64,000 bases of DNA, taken from the NCBI RefSeq assembly GCF_014647835.1, contig NZ_BMPY01000001.1:286252-350251 (forward strand), given 5' to 3'. Below the pieces are notes generated by a model that was given only the letters and a program-made list of their open reading frames with translations, made no database searches and was not told the DNA's origin. Each line of letters starts with the position of its first letter. Within the stretch, counting starts at the first letter, position 1. Made by a program: the position numbers and the translations under genes. The stretch is from Microbispora rosea subsp. aerata. GTDB lineage: Bacteria; Actinomycetota; Actinomycetes; Streptosporangiales; Streptosporangiaceae. Below are positions 17,598 to 26,700 of this stretch, piece after piece.

Positions 17598-18893
17598 TCA
17601 CAGAGACGGCAGGCCGTACTCCGCGTCGAGGTCCCGCACCCGCCGGGCGGCCCGCGCCCGCGCCGGAGACCCGGCGGGCAGCGCGGCCGCCAGCGCCTGC
17701 CAGGCGACGATGTCGTCCCTCCCCCAGGGCGCGCGCGTCCACCGCTCGAGCAGCGCGGGGTCGCGCCGGGCCACCAGCAGGTCGCGTACGCCGTCGTCCA
17801 GCAGGCGGCGCTGCCAGACGACGCCGGGCGCGTCCGAGCCGGGCAGCAGCGGCCCCCGGTAGGCCCGCAGCGCGGCGTCGGCGTCCGCGGCGGCCAGGTG
17901 CTCGGCCAGCTCCTGGAAGTCGGCGCGCACCGGCACCCGCAGCCGGTACGGACGGGAGTCGAGCAGCGGGCCGAGCCGGTGGCGCAGCCGGGACAGCTCC
18001 GCGCGGAGCGTGACGGGGTTCACCATGCGGTCGCCGTACAGCTCCGCGCTGAGCTGGTCGCTGCTCAGCCCCTCGGGGTGGCAGGCCAGCAGCACGACGA
18101 TCTCGCTGTGCCGGGGGCCGAGCCTGATGCGGCGCGGGCCTTCGGTGAGCACGGCGTCGTCCCGGCCCAGGGCCGTGAGCGTCACGGCGGGCGCGAGCGC
18201 CGGGGCGGGGAGAGTGGCCAGATGGGCCTCCGCCGCACGGGCCGCGGCCTGCACGAGGGCCAGGCTGTAGGGGCTGGCCAGGTTGTCGCCGCCGGTGACG
18301 TCGACCGCGCCGAGCAGGCGGCCGGTGTGCGGGTCGTGGATCGGCGCGGCGGCGCAGGTCCACGGCTGCACCGGCACGGCGAAGTGCTCCGCCGCGAAGA
18401 TCTGCACCGGATGGTCGACGGTGAGCGCGACCCCGGGGGCGTTGGTGCCCGCGTGCGACTCGTCCCACCGGGCCCCGGCGACGAAGTTCATCCGCTCGGC
18501 CCGCTCGCGCACCCCGCGGTGTCCCTCGACCCACAGCAGGCGGCCGGCCGCGTCGCACACCGCGAGCAGGTGCCGCCCGTCGTCGGCGATGCCGCCGAGC
18601 AGGTCGCGAAACAGCGGCAGCACCTGAGCCAGCGGGTGCGCGTTGCGATACTCCTCAAGCTCGGCGTCGCCGAGCTCCAGCGGCGCGAGCGCGTCCGGAT
18701 CGACCACCCGGGCCGAGCGCCGCCACGAGTCGGCGACCACGGAGCGCACGGGTCCGACGATCGACCCGGCGGACAGGAAGCGTTCGTGGGCGCGGCGCAG
18801 CTCACCGGTGCGTTCGGCAGCGTCGGCCCCGGACTCAAGCGCGAGCCATGGATTGGTCACGGCGCCCTCACTCTCCGCGTCTTCAGGCGCCAT
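17598..18893 (-). CDS. GAF-domain transcriptional regulator with SARP/OmpR-like winged helix
   Basis: A 431-residue regulator (420 if GTG 18860 is used). The N-terminal part resembles Aco[25 protein letters not shown], then a GAF sensor domain (about residues 75-235) with [16 protein letters not shown]. Unlike AcoR it has no sigma-54 AAA+ domain. Instead the C-terminal part (about 250-345) is a winged helix, with [20 protein letters not shown] and [15 protein letters not shown], as in OmpR/SARP proteins. It lies upstream of and codirectional with the aldehyde dehydrogenase/DUF779 genes, so an activator responding to an aldehyde or alcohol is likely. Confidence 0.82.
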   Translation of the reverse strand: MAPEDAESEGAVTNPWLALESGADAAERTGELRRAHERFLSAGSIVGPVRSVVADSWRRSARVVDPDALAPLELGDAELEEYRNAHPLAQVLPLFRDLLGGIADDGRHLLAVCDAAGRLLWVEGHRGVRERAERMNFVAGARWDESHAGTNAPGVALTVDHPVQIFAAEHFAVPVQPWTCAAAPIHDPHTGRLLGAVDVTGGDNLASPYSLALVQAAARAAEAHLATLPAPALAPAVTLTALGRDDAVLTEGPRRIRLGPRHSEIVVLLACHPEGLSSDQLSAELYGDRMVNPVTLRAELSRLRHRLGPLLDSRPYRLRVPVRADFQELAEHLAAADADAALRAYRGPLLPGSDAPGVVWQRRLLDDGVRDLLVARRDPALLERWTRAPWGRDDIVAWQALAAALPAGSPARARAARRVRDLDAEYGLPSL

Positions 18894-18949
18894 CGTCACC
18901 CACGCCCGGGGCGCGCGACAAGGGCCCGCCGCGCCCGGAAGGCTCCGCT

Positions 18950-20224
18950 TCAGACGCCCCGGCGGGCGCGGGCCATCGCGGCCAGGCGCGTACGCTGCGC
19001 CGGGGTGAGGCGGGCCAGCCGCTCGCGCGGATCCGGCCGCGTCATGACCGCGTCGGCGCCGATCAGCGCCTCGGCGTGGTCGGCCGCGACGCGCACGGCG
19101 TTCTCGGACGCGGCGTCCGCGGCGAGCGGCGCGATCCGCTCCCGATATCCGTCGTCCTCCAGGGCCCGGGCCAGCAGGCCGGCCGCCCGGTCCTCCGTCC
19201 AGCGCGTCACCGGCAGCCAGCTCGCCGCCCCGGCGCGCTCCAGCCGCTCGGCGTTGTCCGGCCGGTCGACGCCGTGCGCGAGCAGCACCTGCGGGGTGGA
19301 CGACGACAGCGCCCTGGCGAGCGTGCCGATCCCGCCGTGGTGGACGACCGCGGCGACGCGCGGCATGACCGCGGCGAACGGCGCCGAGGGCAGCCACTCC
19401 ACCCCGTCGGGCAGCGACTCCGGCTGGAACGCCGGGTGCCGGTTCACCAGCAGGGCCCTGACCCCGATCCGGCGGCAGGCCCGCGCCGCCACCTCGTAGA
19501 ACCGGTCGTGCAGCACCTGCCCGCTGCCGCCGGTGATCAGCACGGGCGGCTCGGCCCAGTCGGGCGCCGGCCCCTCCGCCGTGTCGCCGAGCACGAACCC
19601 GCAGCGTACGACGCCCTCCGGGGCGGGCTGGCCCGCGGCGTCGAACCACCGCGGCCACAGCGCGAGCTGTGTTTCGACGTTCGTCAGGTAGGCGGCCCAG
19701 TCGCGCACCGGCCGCAGGCCGAACCGCCGGAAGACCTCGTCGTACCCCTGCCCGAGCACGTGCCGGTAGACGCCGGCGAGCACCGGCAGCGAGACGTACT
19801 GGTGGGGGGTGACCGACACCAGCGCCACCGGCACCCCGCGCAGCTCGGCCGCCATCAGCGCGGCGACGCCCGAGGTGTGCCTGGCGACCACCACGGTCTC
19901 CCCCGGCCGGTAGTGCGCCTCGATCATGCGGACCTCGTCGGCGAGCTGCTCGAACAGGCCGTTGCGCCGGTAGAGCGCGAGCACGCCCTCGGGGTCTTTC
20001 AGCGGGTCGAGCATGTAGCGCCGGGTGTCGTCCAGGTGCCGGTCGTAGCCCTCGTCGGTGTCGATCGGCAGGTGCCGCAGGCCCGCGGCGGCGATCCGGT
20101 CGGCGAACCAGGAGTGCGTCAGCACGATCACCTCGTGCCCGCGCTCGGCCAGCTCGCGCCCGATCCGCACGAACGGGAGCACGTCGCCGTTGGTGCCGTG
20201 GGTGCTCAGCAGCATCCTCGCCAT
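18950..20224 (-). CDS. Family 1 glycosyltransferase (UGT/macrolide glycosyltransferase type)
   Basis: A 424-residue GT-B fold enzyme. The N-terminal domain starts LLSTHGTNGDVLPFVRIGRELAERGH. The C-terminal nucleotide-sugar domain has VLITGGSGQVL and the donor-binding block VVHHGGIGTLARAL with HGVDRPDNAERL. These enzymes transfer a sugar from a nucleotide donor to small molecules such as macrolides, lipids or peptides. The C-terminal tail (RERLARLTPAQRTRLAAMA) resembles the helical LTPAQR-type segments at the ends of NRPS-associated proteins. It follows the FkbH gene by 5 bp, so it is co-transcribed and probably tailors the product. Confidence 0.88.
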   Translation of the reverse strand: MARMLLSTHGTNGDVLPFVRIGRELAERGHEVIVLTHSWFADRIAAAGLRHLPIDTDEGYDRHLDDTRRYMLDPLKDPEGVLALYRRNGLFEQLADEVRMIEAHYRPGETVVVARHTSGVAALMAAELRGVPVALVSVTPHQYVSLPVLAGVYRHVLGQGYDEVFRRFGLRPVRDWAAYLTNVETQLALWPRWFDAAGQPAPEGVVRCGFVLGDTAEGPAPDWAEPPVLITGGSGQVLHDRFYEVAARACRRIGVRALLVNRHPAFQPESLPDGVEWLPSAPFAAVMPRVAAVVHHGGIGTLARALSSSTPQVLLAHGVDRPDNAERLERAGAASWLPVTRWTEDRAAGLLARALEDDGYRERIAPLAADAASENAVRVAADHAEALIGADAVMTRPDPRERLARLTPAQRTRLAAMARARRGV

Positions 20225-20229
20225 GCGGA

Positions 20230-22293
20230 TCAGCCGTTCCCCGACTCGAGCAGGGCGTCGATCTCCTCGTCCGACAGGCCCGCCAGCTCGTCGAGCAGCA
20301 CGGCCAGCTCTTCGTCGCCCGCGTCGGCGAGCTGCCGCTCCTCGATGGCCTTGGCGACCTCGGCGACGGTGAACGAGGTGGTGTAAAGCGTGTCGAAGGG
20401 CAGCTCGACGCCGAACTCCGCGCGCACCCGCGCCATGAACTGGACCAGCCGCAGCGAGTGGCCGCCCAGCTCGAAGAAGCCGTCGTCCACCGAGACCGGC
20501 GCCGCGTCGAGCAGCTCGGCCCACATCCGCATCACGGCCGCCTCGACCGGGCTCGCTCCGGCCGCCACCGTCACCGGGCGGGCGGCCCGCAGGGCGTCGA
20601 GGATCGCGTCCGCGCCGGTCAGCCGGGTCGCGATCCGTTCGACGGCCGCCCAGTCGGCGGGAGCGGCGGAGCCGGAGACCCGGGTGTCCGGGGCAGGCCC
20701 CGCTGCCCTCTCCTCAGCAGGGCCCGGGGAGTGGACGACGGCCGCCGCGTCGGCCGCGTCGAGGACGTACCAGGCCGCGTCCTCGCCGTACGGCTCCGCC
20801 GGCAACGTCGCGAGGAAGTCCGCGGCCGGCCGGTTGCGCTCGGTCGCCCGGAAGGCCAGGGCCACCTTGGCCAGCCCGCGCTCGCGCGCGAGCGCCCCGA
20901 GGTGCGCGAGCATGCGGTGCTCCACCCCGCGCCCGAGCGCCCGGCAGCTGAGCAGGAACGCGCCCACGCGCAGCGTGTCGCCCTCGGTCCGCACGTCGGT
21001 GAGGCCCACGACGCCGTAGTCGCCGAAGCGGTCGCGCACGTCCACGACGAACCTCTCCTCGCCGTCCAGGCGGCGCGTGCCCGAGAGGTTGAACTGGTTG
21101 GTCCGCTCGGCGAGCTGGGCGGCCCTGGCCTCGTGCTCGGGACCGGCCGGGGTGATCGTCACCCGCAGGTCGAGCGTGGCGAAGAAGTCGGCCAGGGACA
21201 TCTCGGCCCTGGCCCGCTCGCGCCGCCGTTCCTCCCGGTAGTAGCGGGTGCGTTCGCGGTCGGCTTCGGTGACGATGGTCAGGTCGAGGGGCCAGCAGTG
21301 CCGCAGGAACTCCGCCGCCTCCGCGGCGTCGGCCGGGAGCCGCAGGGTCAGCACCTCGGGGCAGCCGGCCCGGACCTCCGCGCACTCCACCGGGCTGTCG
21401 TCGAGGAAGACGAAGGAGTCGAGCCCGAGGCCGAGCTCGGCGGCGAGCGAGCGCAGCGAGGCCGACTTGGCCTGCCACCCGACGCGCATCGCGGCGACGT
21501 CGTCCAGGCCGACCGGCAGCTCCGGGTGCCGGGCGAACACCTCGCGGACGTCCCTCTCCTCGTTCTTGCTGCACAGGCACAGCAGCCTGCCCGCGGCGAC
21601 CTGGCGGGCCAGCTCCCGCCAGATCTCCAGCCGGTGCGGGCCGATGACCACGCCGCCGGGGCCGTCCTCGCCGACCACGCCGTCCCAGAGCGTGCCGTCG
21701 CAGTCCACGGCGACGACCTTGGGACGCGGGGTGGTCACGGCGTGCAGGCGGCGGACGACCGCGGCGGCCAGCGCGGCGAAGTAGCGGTCGGTGTAGGGGA
21801 CGTTCCCGGTCCGGTCGGCGAAGGAGTCGTGCACGGCCTCCGGCCCCGGCTCGTACGGCTCGGCGGAGGTGAGCACGCACACGGCCCGGTCGCCCTCGAA
21901 CTCCCGGGTCATGGCGGACGCCAGGCGCGCGTGGGCCTCCGGCGAGCCGTGCTCGGGCGAGGGAGGGCAGACGACGAGCACGTGCGGCGCGCCGGACGCG
22001 CGGGCGGAGGTCCGCAGCGCGGTGGCGAGGTCGGCGGCCACGGCCTCCACCCCGTCGAGCCCGTCCCGCCCCGCGACCAGGTCTTCCGCCCGGACGAGCA
22101 CGACGGCGGCGCCGGCCCGGCCGAGCACGCCGCCCGGGTCGAGGAGCGAGGGAAAGACCTGGTCGTACGGCGCGAAGGCGACGGCCTCCCCGGCGTCCGC
22201 GTGGATGCCGAGTTCGGCGAGCCAGAACCGCAGGGCGTCCCCGATCGGCTCGGCGGTGAAGGTCGCGGCGACTCCCAGCCCGATCTCGTTCAC
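20230..22293 (-). CDS. FkbH-like HAD-family glyceryl-loading enzyme fused to a C-terminal carrier protein
   Basis: A 687-residue fusion. Residues 1-180 are the FkbH N-terminal domain (VAATFTAEPIGDALRFWLAE). Residues 190-340 are the HAD phosphatase core with VVAVDCDGTLWDG (nucleophile Asp197, Asp199) and FVFLDDSPVE. Residues 370-530 are the GNAT-like part (ERTNQFNLSGTRR). A carrier domain follows at about 575-650 with the pantetheine Ser613 in LGGHSLR, then an acidic helical tail. FkbH enzymes turn 1,3-bisphosphoglycerate into glyceryl-S-carrier. The oxidase and dehydrogenases needed for methoxymalonyl units are absent, so the glyceryl group may be used directly by the adjacent NRPS. It lies 22 bp after the oxygenase gene. 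Confidence 0.9.
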   Translation of the reverse strand: MNEIGLGVAATFTAEPIGDALRFWLAELGIHADAGEAVAFAPYDQVFPSLLDPGGVLGRAGAAVVLVRAEDLVAGRDGLDGVEAVAADLATALRTSARASGAPHVLVVCPPSPEHGSPEAHARLASAMTREFEGDRAVCVLTSAEPYEPGPEAVHDSFADRTGNVPYTDRYFAALAAAVVRRLHAVTTPRPKVVAVDCDGTLWDGVVGEDGPGGVVIGPHRLEIWRELARQVAAGRLLCLCSKNEERDVREVFARHPELPVGLDDVAAMRVGWQAKSASLRSLAAELGLGLDSFVFLDDSPVECAEVRAGCPEVLTLRLPADAAEAAEFLRHCWPLDLTIVTEADRERTRYYREERRRERARAEMSLADFFATLDLRVTITPAGPEHEARAAQLAERTNQFNLSGTRRLDGEERFVVDVRDRFGDYGVVGLTDVRTEGDTLRVGAFLLSCRALGRGVEHRMLAHLGALARERGLAKVALAFRATERNRPAADFLATLPAEPYGEDAAWYVLDAADAAAVVHSPGPAEERAAGPAPDTRVSGSAAPADWAAVERIATRLTGADAILDALRAARPVTVAAGASPVEAAVMRMWAELLDAAPVSVDDGFFELGGHSLRLVQFMARVRAEFGVELPFDTLYTTSFTVAEVAKAIEERQLADAGDEELAVLLDELAGLSDEEIDALLESGNG

Positions 22294-22315
22294 TTCGGTG
22301 TCCCTTCCGCGGTGA

Positions 22316-23242
22316 TCAGTCGGACATGGCGACGAGGATGCGGCGCGAGCCGGTGAAGGGCCTGCGGCCGTGCCCGACCAGCACGTTGTCGATCAGCAGC
22401 AGGTCGCCCTCCCGCCAGTCGACGTCCACCGCGTTCTCCAGGCCGCGGTCGCGGGCCTGGACGACGTACTCACCGGGGATCGGGGAGCCGTCGGCGAACG
22501 TCACCGACTGCGGCAGCTCCTCCGGCGGCATGAGCTCGGCGAGCATGGCGGCGGCCTCGTCGCCGATCGAGGCGGGATGCCACTGGTCGGCCTGGTTGAA
22601 CCACACCTCCACGCCGGTCACCGGGTGCCGGGTGGTGGCTGGCCTGACCTGCGAGACCCGCACGCCGCCGTCCGGGCGCCACTGCCAGTCCGCCCCGATG
22701 CGGTCGAGGAACTCGGCCACCTCGTCGCGGTCCTCGGTCTCGAACGTCTCCTGCCAGCTCTTGCCGAGCCCGCGGCCGGCGTGCAGGTTCTGGGTGTAGC
22801 GCACCCCCTTGGAGAAGGCCTCCCTGACCTCGTCGTCGAGCGACTCCAGCCAGCGCACCCCGTCGACGACGGGGGTCGCCCCGCCGGTCTCCGCCGCCTT
22901 CTCGCAGTAGAACAGCAGCCGGGAGGGCCAGGTGGCGGAGTACGACAGCTCGTTGTGCATCGAGATCGTGTACTCCGCCGGATACTCGGTCGAGGTGTAG
23001 ACGTTGCCGCCCACCTTGGTGCGGGGCGAGTTGCCGTGGACGTACGCCAGCCGGTTGGGCAGCAGCATGTCCATGACGGCGTCGAGGGTCGCGGGCGTGA
23101 CGCCGAACCCCCGGAAGACGATCGCCTTCTCGCGGACCAGCAGGTCGCCCACGTTCGTCTCGCGCAGCCGTTCCGTCAGCCCCTCGGGCGTGGCGGCGGT
23201 GCCGTCGGGGGTTATTTCCAGGGGCTTCCAGAAGTCGTCCAT
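22316..23242 (-). CDS. TauD/TfdA-family Fe(II)/2-oxoglutarate oxygenase, SyrP-like
   Basis: A 308-residue non-haem iron oxygenase. The 2-His-1-carboxylate site is visible as ISMHNELSY (His96, Glu98) and the distal LIDNVLVGHGRRPFTGSRR (His291 and the 2-oxoglutarate-binding Arg). The layout, with TGGATPVVDG after the first ligands, is that of SyrP-type enzymes, which hydroxylate the beta-carbon of a carrier-bound amino acid such as Asp. ATG 23242 has AGGAGG 4 nt upstream. First gene of the operon with FkbH and the glycosyltransferase; it shares a 506-bp regulatory region with the NRPS gene. Confidence 0.88.
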   Translation of the reverse strand: MDDFWKPLEITPDGTAATPEGLTERLRETNVGDLLVREKAIVFRGFGVTPATLDAVMDMLLPNRLAYVHGNSPRTKVGGNVYTSTEYPAEYTISMHNELSYSATWPSRLLFYCEKAAETGGATPVVDGVRWLESLDDEVREAFSKGVRYTQNLHAGRGLGKSWQETFETEDRDEVAEFLDRIGADWQWRPDGGVRVSQVRPATTRHPVTGVEVWFNQADQWHPASIGDEAAAMLAELMPPEELPQSVTFADGSPIPGEYVVQARDRGLENAVDVDWREGDLLLIDNVLVGHGRRPFTGSRRILVAMSD

Positions 23243-23363
23243 GCGTCCTCCTGCTGCACGCATCCGGCCGCGGCCGAGCACGAGAAAAAGGCGAAAAAAG
23301 GAGGCAGGCGGGCCCTCGAATAGGCGGCGCCCCTGCGGCAATAGATTCCGGCGGCCAACATAG

Positions 23364-23398
23364 AACCCGGGCCGGGTTACGCGCAAGAAACATGTTTC
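23364..23398. promoter_or_regulatory. Two palindromes upstream of the oxygenase operon
   Basis: AACCCGG-G-CCGGGTT (23364-23378) and GAAACATGTTTC (23387-23398) are both perfect and lie 9 bp apart, about 120-155 nt upstream of the oxygenase start. They are probable binding sites for two different regulators, or one regulator and one mRNA leader structure. Confidence 0.4.
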
Positions 23399-23598
23399 AT
23401 CCGTCTGGATCGACCACGCCAGTCAAATTCTCCGACATAGCCGTGTCTCCTTCGGCAACGCCGGCGGCCGCCCGCGTTTCGCCGCCCGCGAGCTATGACG
23501 GAAGGTCGGTTTCCCCTTACTTTTCGTGCCCGATCGCAGGTGGAATGGAGGCTTGCGTGACCGGGCTCACATCCCGTATCGTGAAATAATCCCATCCG

Positions 23599-23612
23599 TG
23601 GGAGCGCTCCCA
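23599..23612. promoter_or_regulatory. Perfect CelR/CebR-type operator
   Basis: TGGGAGCGCTCCCA, flanked by G and C to give a 16-bp perfect palindrome. This is exactly the operator known for CelR of Thermobifida fusca and CebR of Streptomyces, LacI-family repressors released by cellobiose or cellotriose. Its centre is about 143 nt upstream of the NRPS start and about 363 nt from the oxygenase start. No cellulase or cellobiose transport gene is nearby. Confidence 0.8.
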
Positions 23613-23714
23613 CGCGTCTCGGCTTCAATGCGGCGAGATACGCGGCAGAGTCCCGCGAAATCGATGGAGAAAGCGTTTTCTGGATCAACCGCTTTTCTGC
23701 GTGGTCAGCTTGTC

Positions 23715-23733
23715 CTGCGCATTTTTCGCGCAG
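23715..23733 (+). promoter_or_regulatory. Leader hairpin directly before the NRPS ribosome-binding site
   Basis: CTGCGC and GCGCAG pair across a 7-nt loop (ATTTTTC) and end exactly where the ribosome site (GAGGAG, 23734-23739) begins. The structure could affect translation initiation at GTG 23749. Confidence 0.35.
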
Positions 23734-23748
23734 AGAGGAGAACGCTCG

Positions 23749-26700
23749 GTGACCATATCGCCGACCACTGACAACGAGCTTCTGATAGCGTCGCTTTCCC
23801 CACGCAGGCAGGAGGCGCTGCGCCGGCTGCTCGCCGCCAGGGCGGCCAAGGCCGCCGCCGCGAACGTGATCACCCCGCGTGGCGAGGGACCGGCCCCCTG
23901 CTCCCACGAGCAGGCCCAGATGTGGCTCGGGTCCCGCTTCGCGGAGGGCGCCCCGGCGCCGAACGCCACCATCGGCCTGCGGCTCACCGGCCCGCTCGAC
24001 CTGCGGGCCCTGACCGTCGCCCTGGACAGCCTGGTCGAACGTCACGAGATCCTGCGCACGGTCTACGAGGGCGACGGGCCGGAGCCCCGCCAGGTCGTGC
24101 TCGCCCCCGGGCCCGCGCCGCTCGACGTCGTCGACCTCAGGGCGCTGCCGGAGGCCGAGCGGGAGCGACGGGCCAGGGAGATCACGTGCCGGGCGGCCGT
24201 CGAACGCTTCGACCTGGAGACCGGGCCGGTCCACCGCACGACGCTGGTCCGGCTGGGCGACGACGACCACGTGCTGATGTTCGTCTGCCACCACATCGCG
24301 TGCGACGGGTGGTCGGTCGGCATCATCCTGGACGAGCTCACCGCCGTATACGCCTCCGCCCGCGAGGGACGCCCCGCCGAGGTGACCGCGCCCCCGCTCC
24401 AGTACGCGGACTACGCGGCCTGGTCACGGCGTGAGCTGACCGGCGAGCGGCGCGAGCGGCGGCTGGCGTACTGGCGCGACCGGCTCGACGGCGCGAGCGC
24501 GGTGGAGCTTCCCATCGCGAAGGACGGCGAGGCCGCCGCGCAGGGCAACCGGAGCGACTTCCACCTGTTCACGCTGCCGGAGGAGGTCCTGCGGGCGCTG
24601 CGGGAGGCCGGCGGCCCCGGGACCACGCCGTTCGTGGCTCTGCTCACGGTCTTCTCGATGCTGCTCGCGCGATACACCGGGCAGGGCGACCTGACCATCG
24701 CCACGGTGGACGGCGGCCGGCGCCGGGTGGAGCTGGAGCCCGTGGTGGGCTGCTTCGTCAACGCCCTGCCGCTGCGCGCCGACCTGTCGGGCAATCCGTC
24801 GTTCCGCGAGGCGGCGGCCCGGGTGCGGCGCAGGCTCGGCGAGGCGCTCGCCAACCACCTGCCGTTCTCCGAGCTGGCCGCGGCGATGAGCGACCGGGAC
24901 GCCCGCAACTTCTCGCTGTCGACGGTCGGTTTCTCGCTGCGCGTCTTCCGCGACCAGCGCGGGCGCTGGCCCGGCCTGGAGGCGTCGGTCTGGGAGCACG
25001 AGGTCGACGACTTCACCTACGACCTCGCGCTGCTCGTGCACCTGAACGGCACCGGCGACCCCGAGCTCTATCTGACCTACCAGAAGGACCGGTTCGACGC
25101 GGACGCCGTCGTCCGGATGGCCGGGCACTACCGGGCGCTGGCCGAGCGGATCGCCGCCGCCCCGGACACCCCGCTGGCCGACCTGGAGCTGCTCACCGAC
25201 GCCGAGCGCGAGCTGGCGCTGGGCGCGTGGAACGACTCGGCCCGGCCGTACCCGGACGTGGCCCTGCCCGAGCTGCTGGAGCGCCACGCGGGCTCGGACG
25301 CGGTCGCGGTCGCCTTCGAGGGCCGCACGACCACGTACGCCGAGCTGCACGCCCGCGCCAACCAGGTGGCCCACCTGCTGCGCGCGCGGGGCATCGGGCC
25401 GGAGGACACGGTGGGCGTGCTGCTCGACCGGAGCCCGGACCTGATCGCCTGCCTGCTGGGCGTGTGGAAGGCGGGCGCGGCCTACCTGCCCATGGATCCC
25501 AAGTTCCCCGCCCAGCGCGTGCGCGACATGCTGTCGATCGCCGAGACCCCGCTGGTCCTGACCTCAGCGGGTTACGCGCACCTGTTCGACGGCGTCGAGG
25601 TGGTGGACGTGTGCGGCGGCCTGCTCGACGGGCAGCCGCGCGACCCGGTGGGCGTGCCGTACGACATCGACCGGCTGGCGTACGTGATCTTCACGTCGGG
25701 CTCCACCGGCAAGCCGAAGGGCGTGCAGGTCACCCATCGCGGGCTGGTGAACCACGTGTGGTGGGCCGTGGAGGACCTGGCGTCCCAGGGGGACGGCGGC
25801 GCGCCGCTGTTCGGCTCGGTGGCCTTCGACCTCGTCGTGCCCAACCTGTGGGCGCCGCTCGTGGCGGGCCGGCGGGTCACCGTCCTGCCGCAGGACTTCG
25901 ACATGGGCGAGCTGGGCGCGCTGCTGGTGGCGGGCGGGCCGTACAGCTTCATCAAGTGCACCCCCGGCCACCTGGAGGTGCTCGGCCACCAGATCGACGC
26001 CCGGCAGGCCGCCGCGCTCGCCGGGAAGATCGTCGTGGCGGGCGAGGCGCTGCCCGGCTCGATGGCCAACCGGTGGCTGGAGATGCTCGGCCCCGGCCGG
26101 CTGATCAACGAGTACGGCCCGACCGAGGCGTCGGTCGGCACGTGCGTCTACCCCGTGCGGGACGCCCAGCTCGTGGAGGTCGTCCCGATCGGCCGCCCGC
26201 TGCCCAACATGCGGATGTACGTCCTGGACGCCAACCGGAAGCTGCAGCCCGTCGGCGTGCCGGGCGAGCTGTACGTCGGCGGCGTGGGCGTGACCCGCGG
26301 CTACATGAACCGGCCGGACCTCACCGAGGAGCGCTTCCTGCCCGACCCGTTCAACCCCGGCGGCCGGATGTACCGCACCGGCGACCGGGTGGCCTGGACG
26401 CGCGAGGGCGACGTGGCCTTCCTCGGCCGGTTCGACGACCAGGTGAAGATCCGCGGCTACCGCATCGAGCTGGACGAGGTCAGGGCGGCCGTCCTCGACC
26501 ACCCCGGCGTGCGGGACGCGGTCGTCGCCGTGCACGCGTTCACGCCGGAGGACAAGCGGCTCGTCGCCTACTACGTGCCCGCCGGGCCCGAGCCGCCCGA
26601 CCTCGCGGAGCACTGCGCGGCCCGGCTGCCGGAATACATGGTGCCGTCGGTGTTCGTGCCGCTGGAGGCGATCCCGCTCAACGCCAACGGCAAGGTGGAC

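Noticed and set aside
20230-22293. Methoxymalonyl-ACP extender pathway suggested by FkbH
   Set aside because: The companion dehydrogenase, oxidase and methyltransferase genes and any PKS are absent; direct use of glyceryl-carrier is simpler.
23701-23748. Upstream extension of the NRPS frame
   Set aside because: It would place the leader hairpin and ribosome site inside the coding region; GTG 23749 is correctly spaced from GAGGAG.
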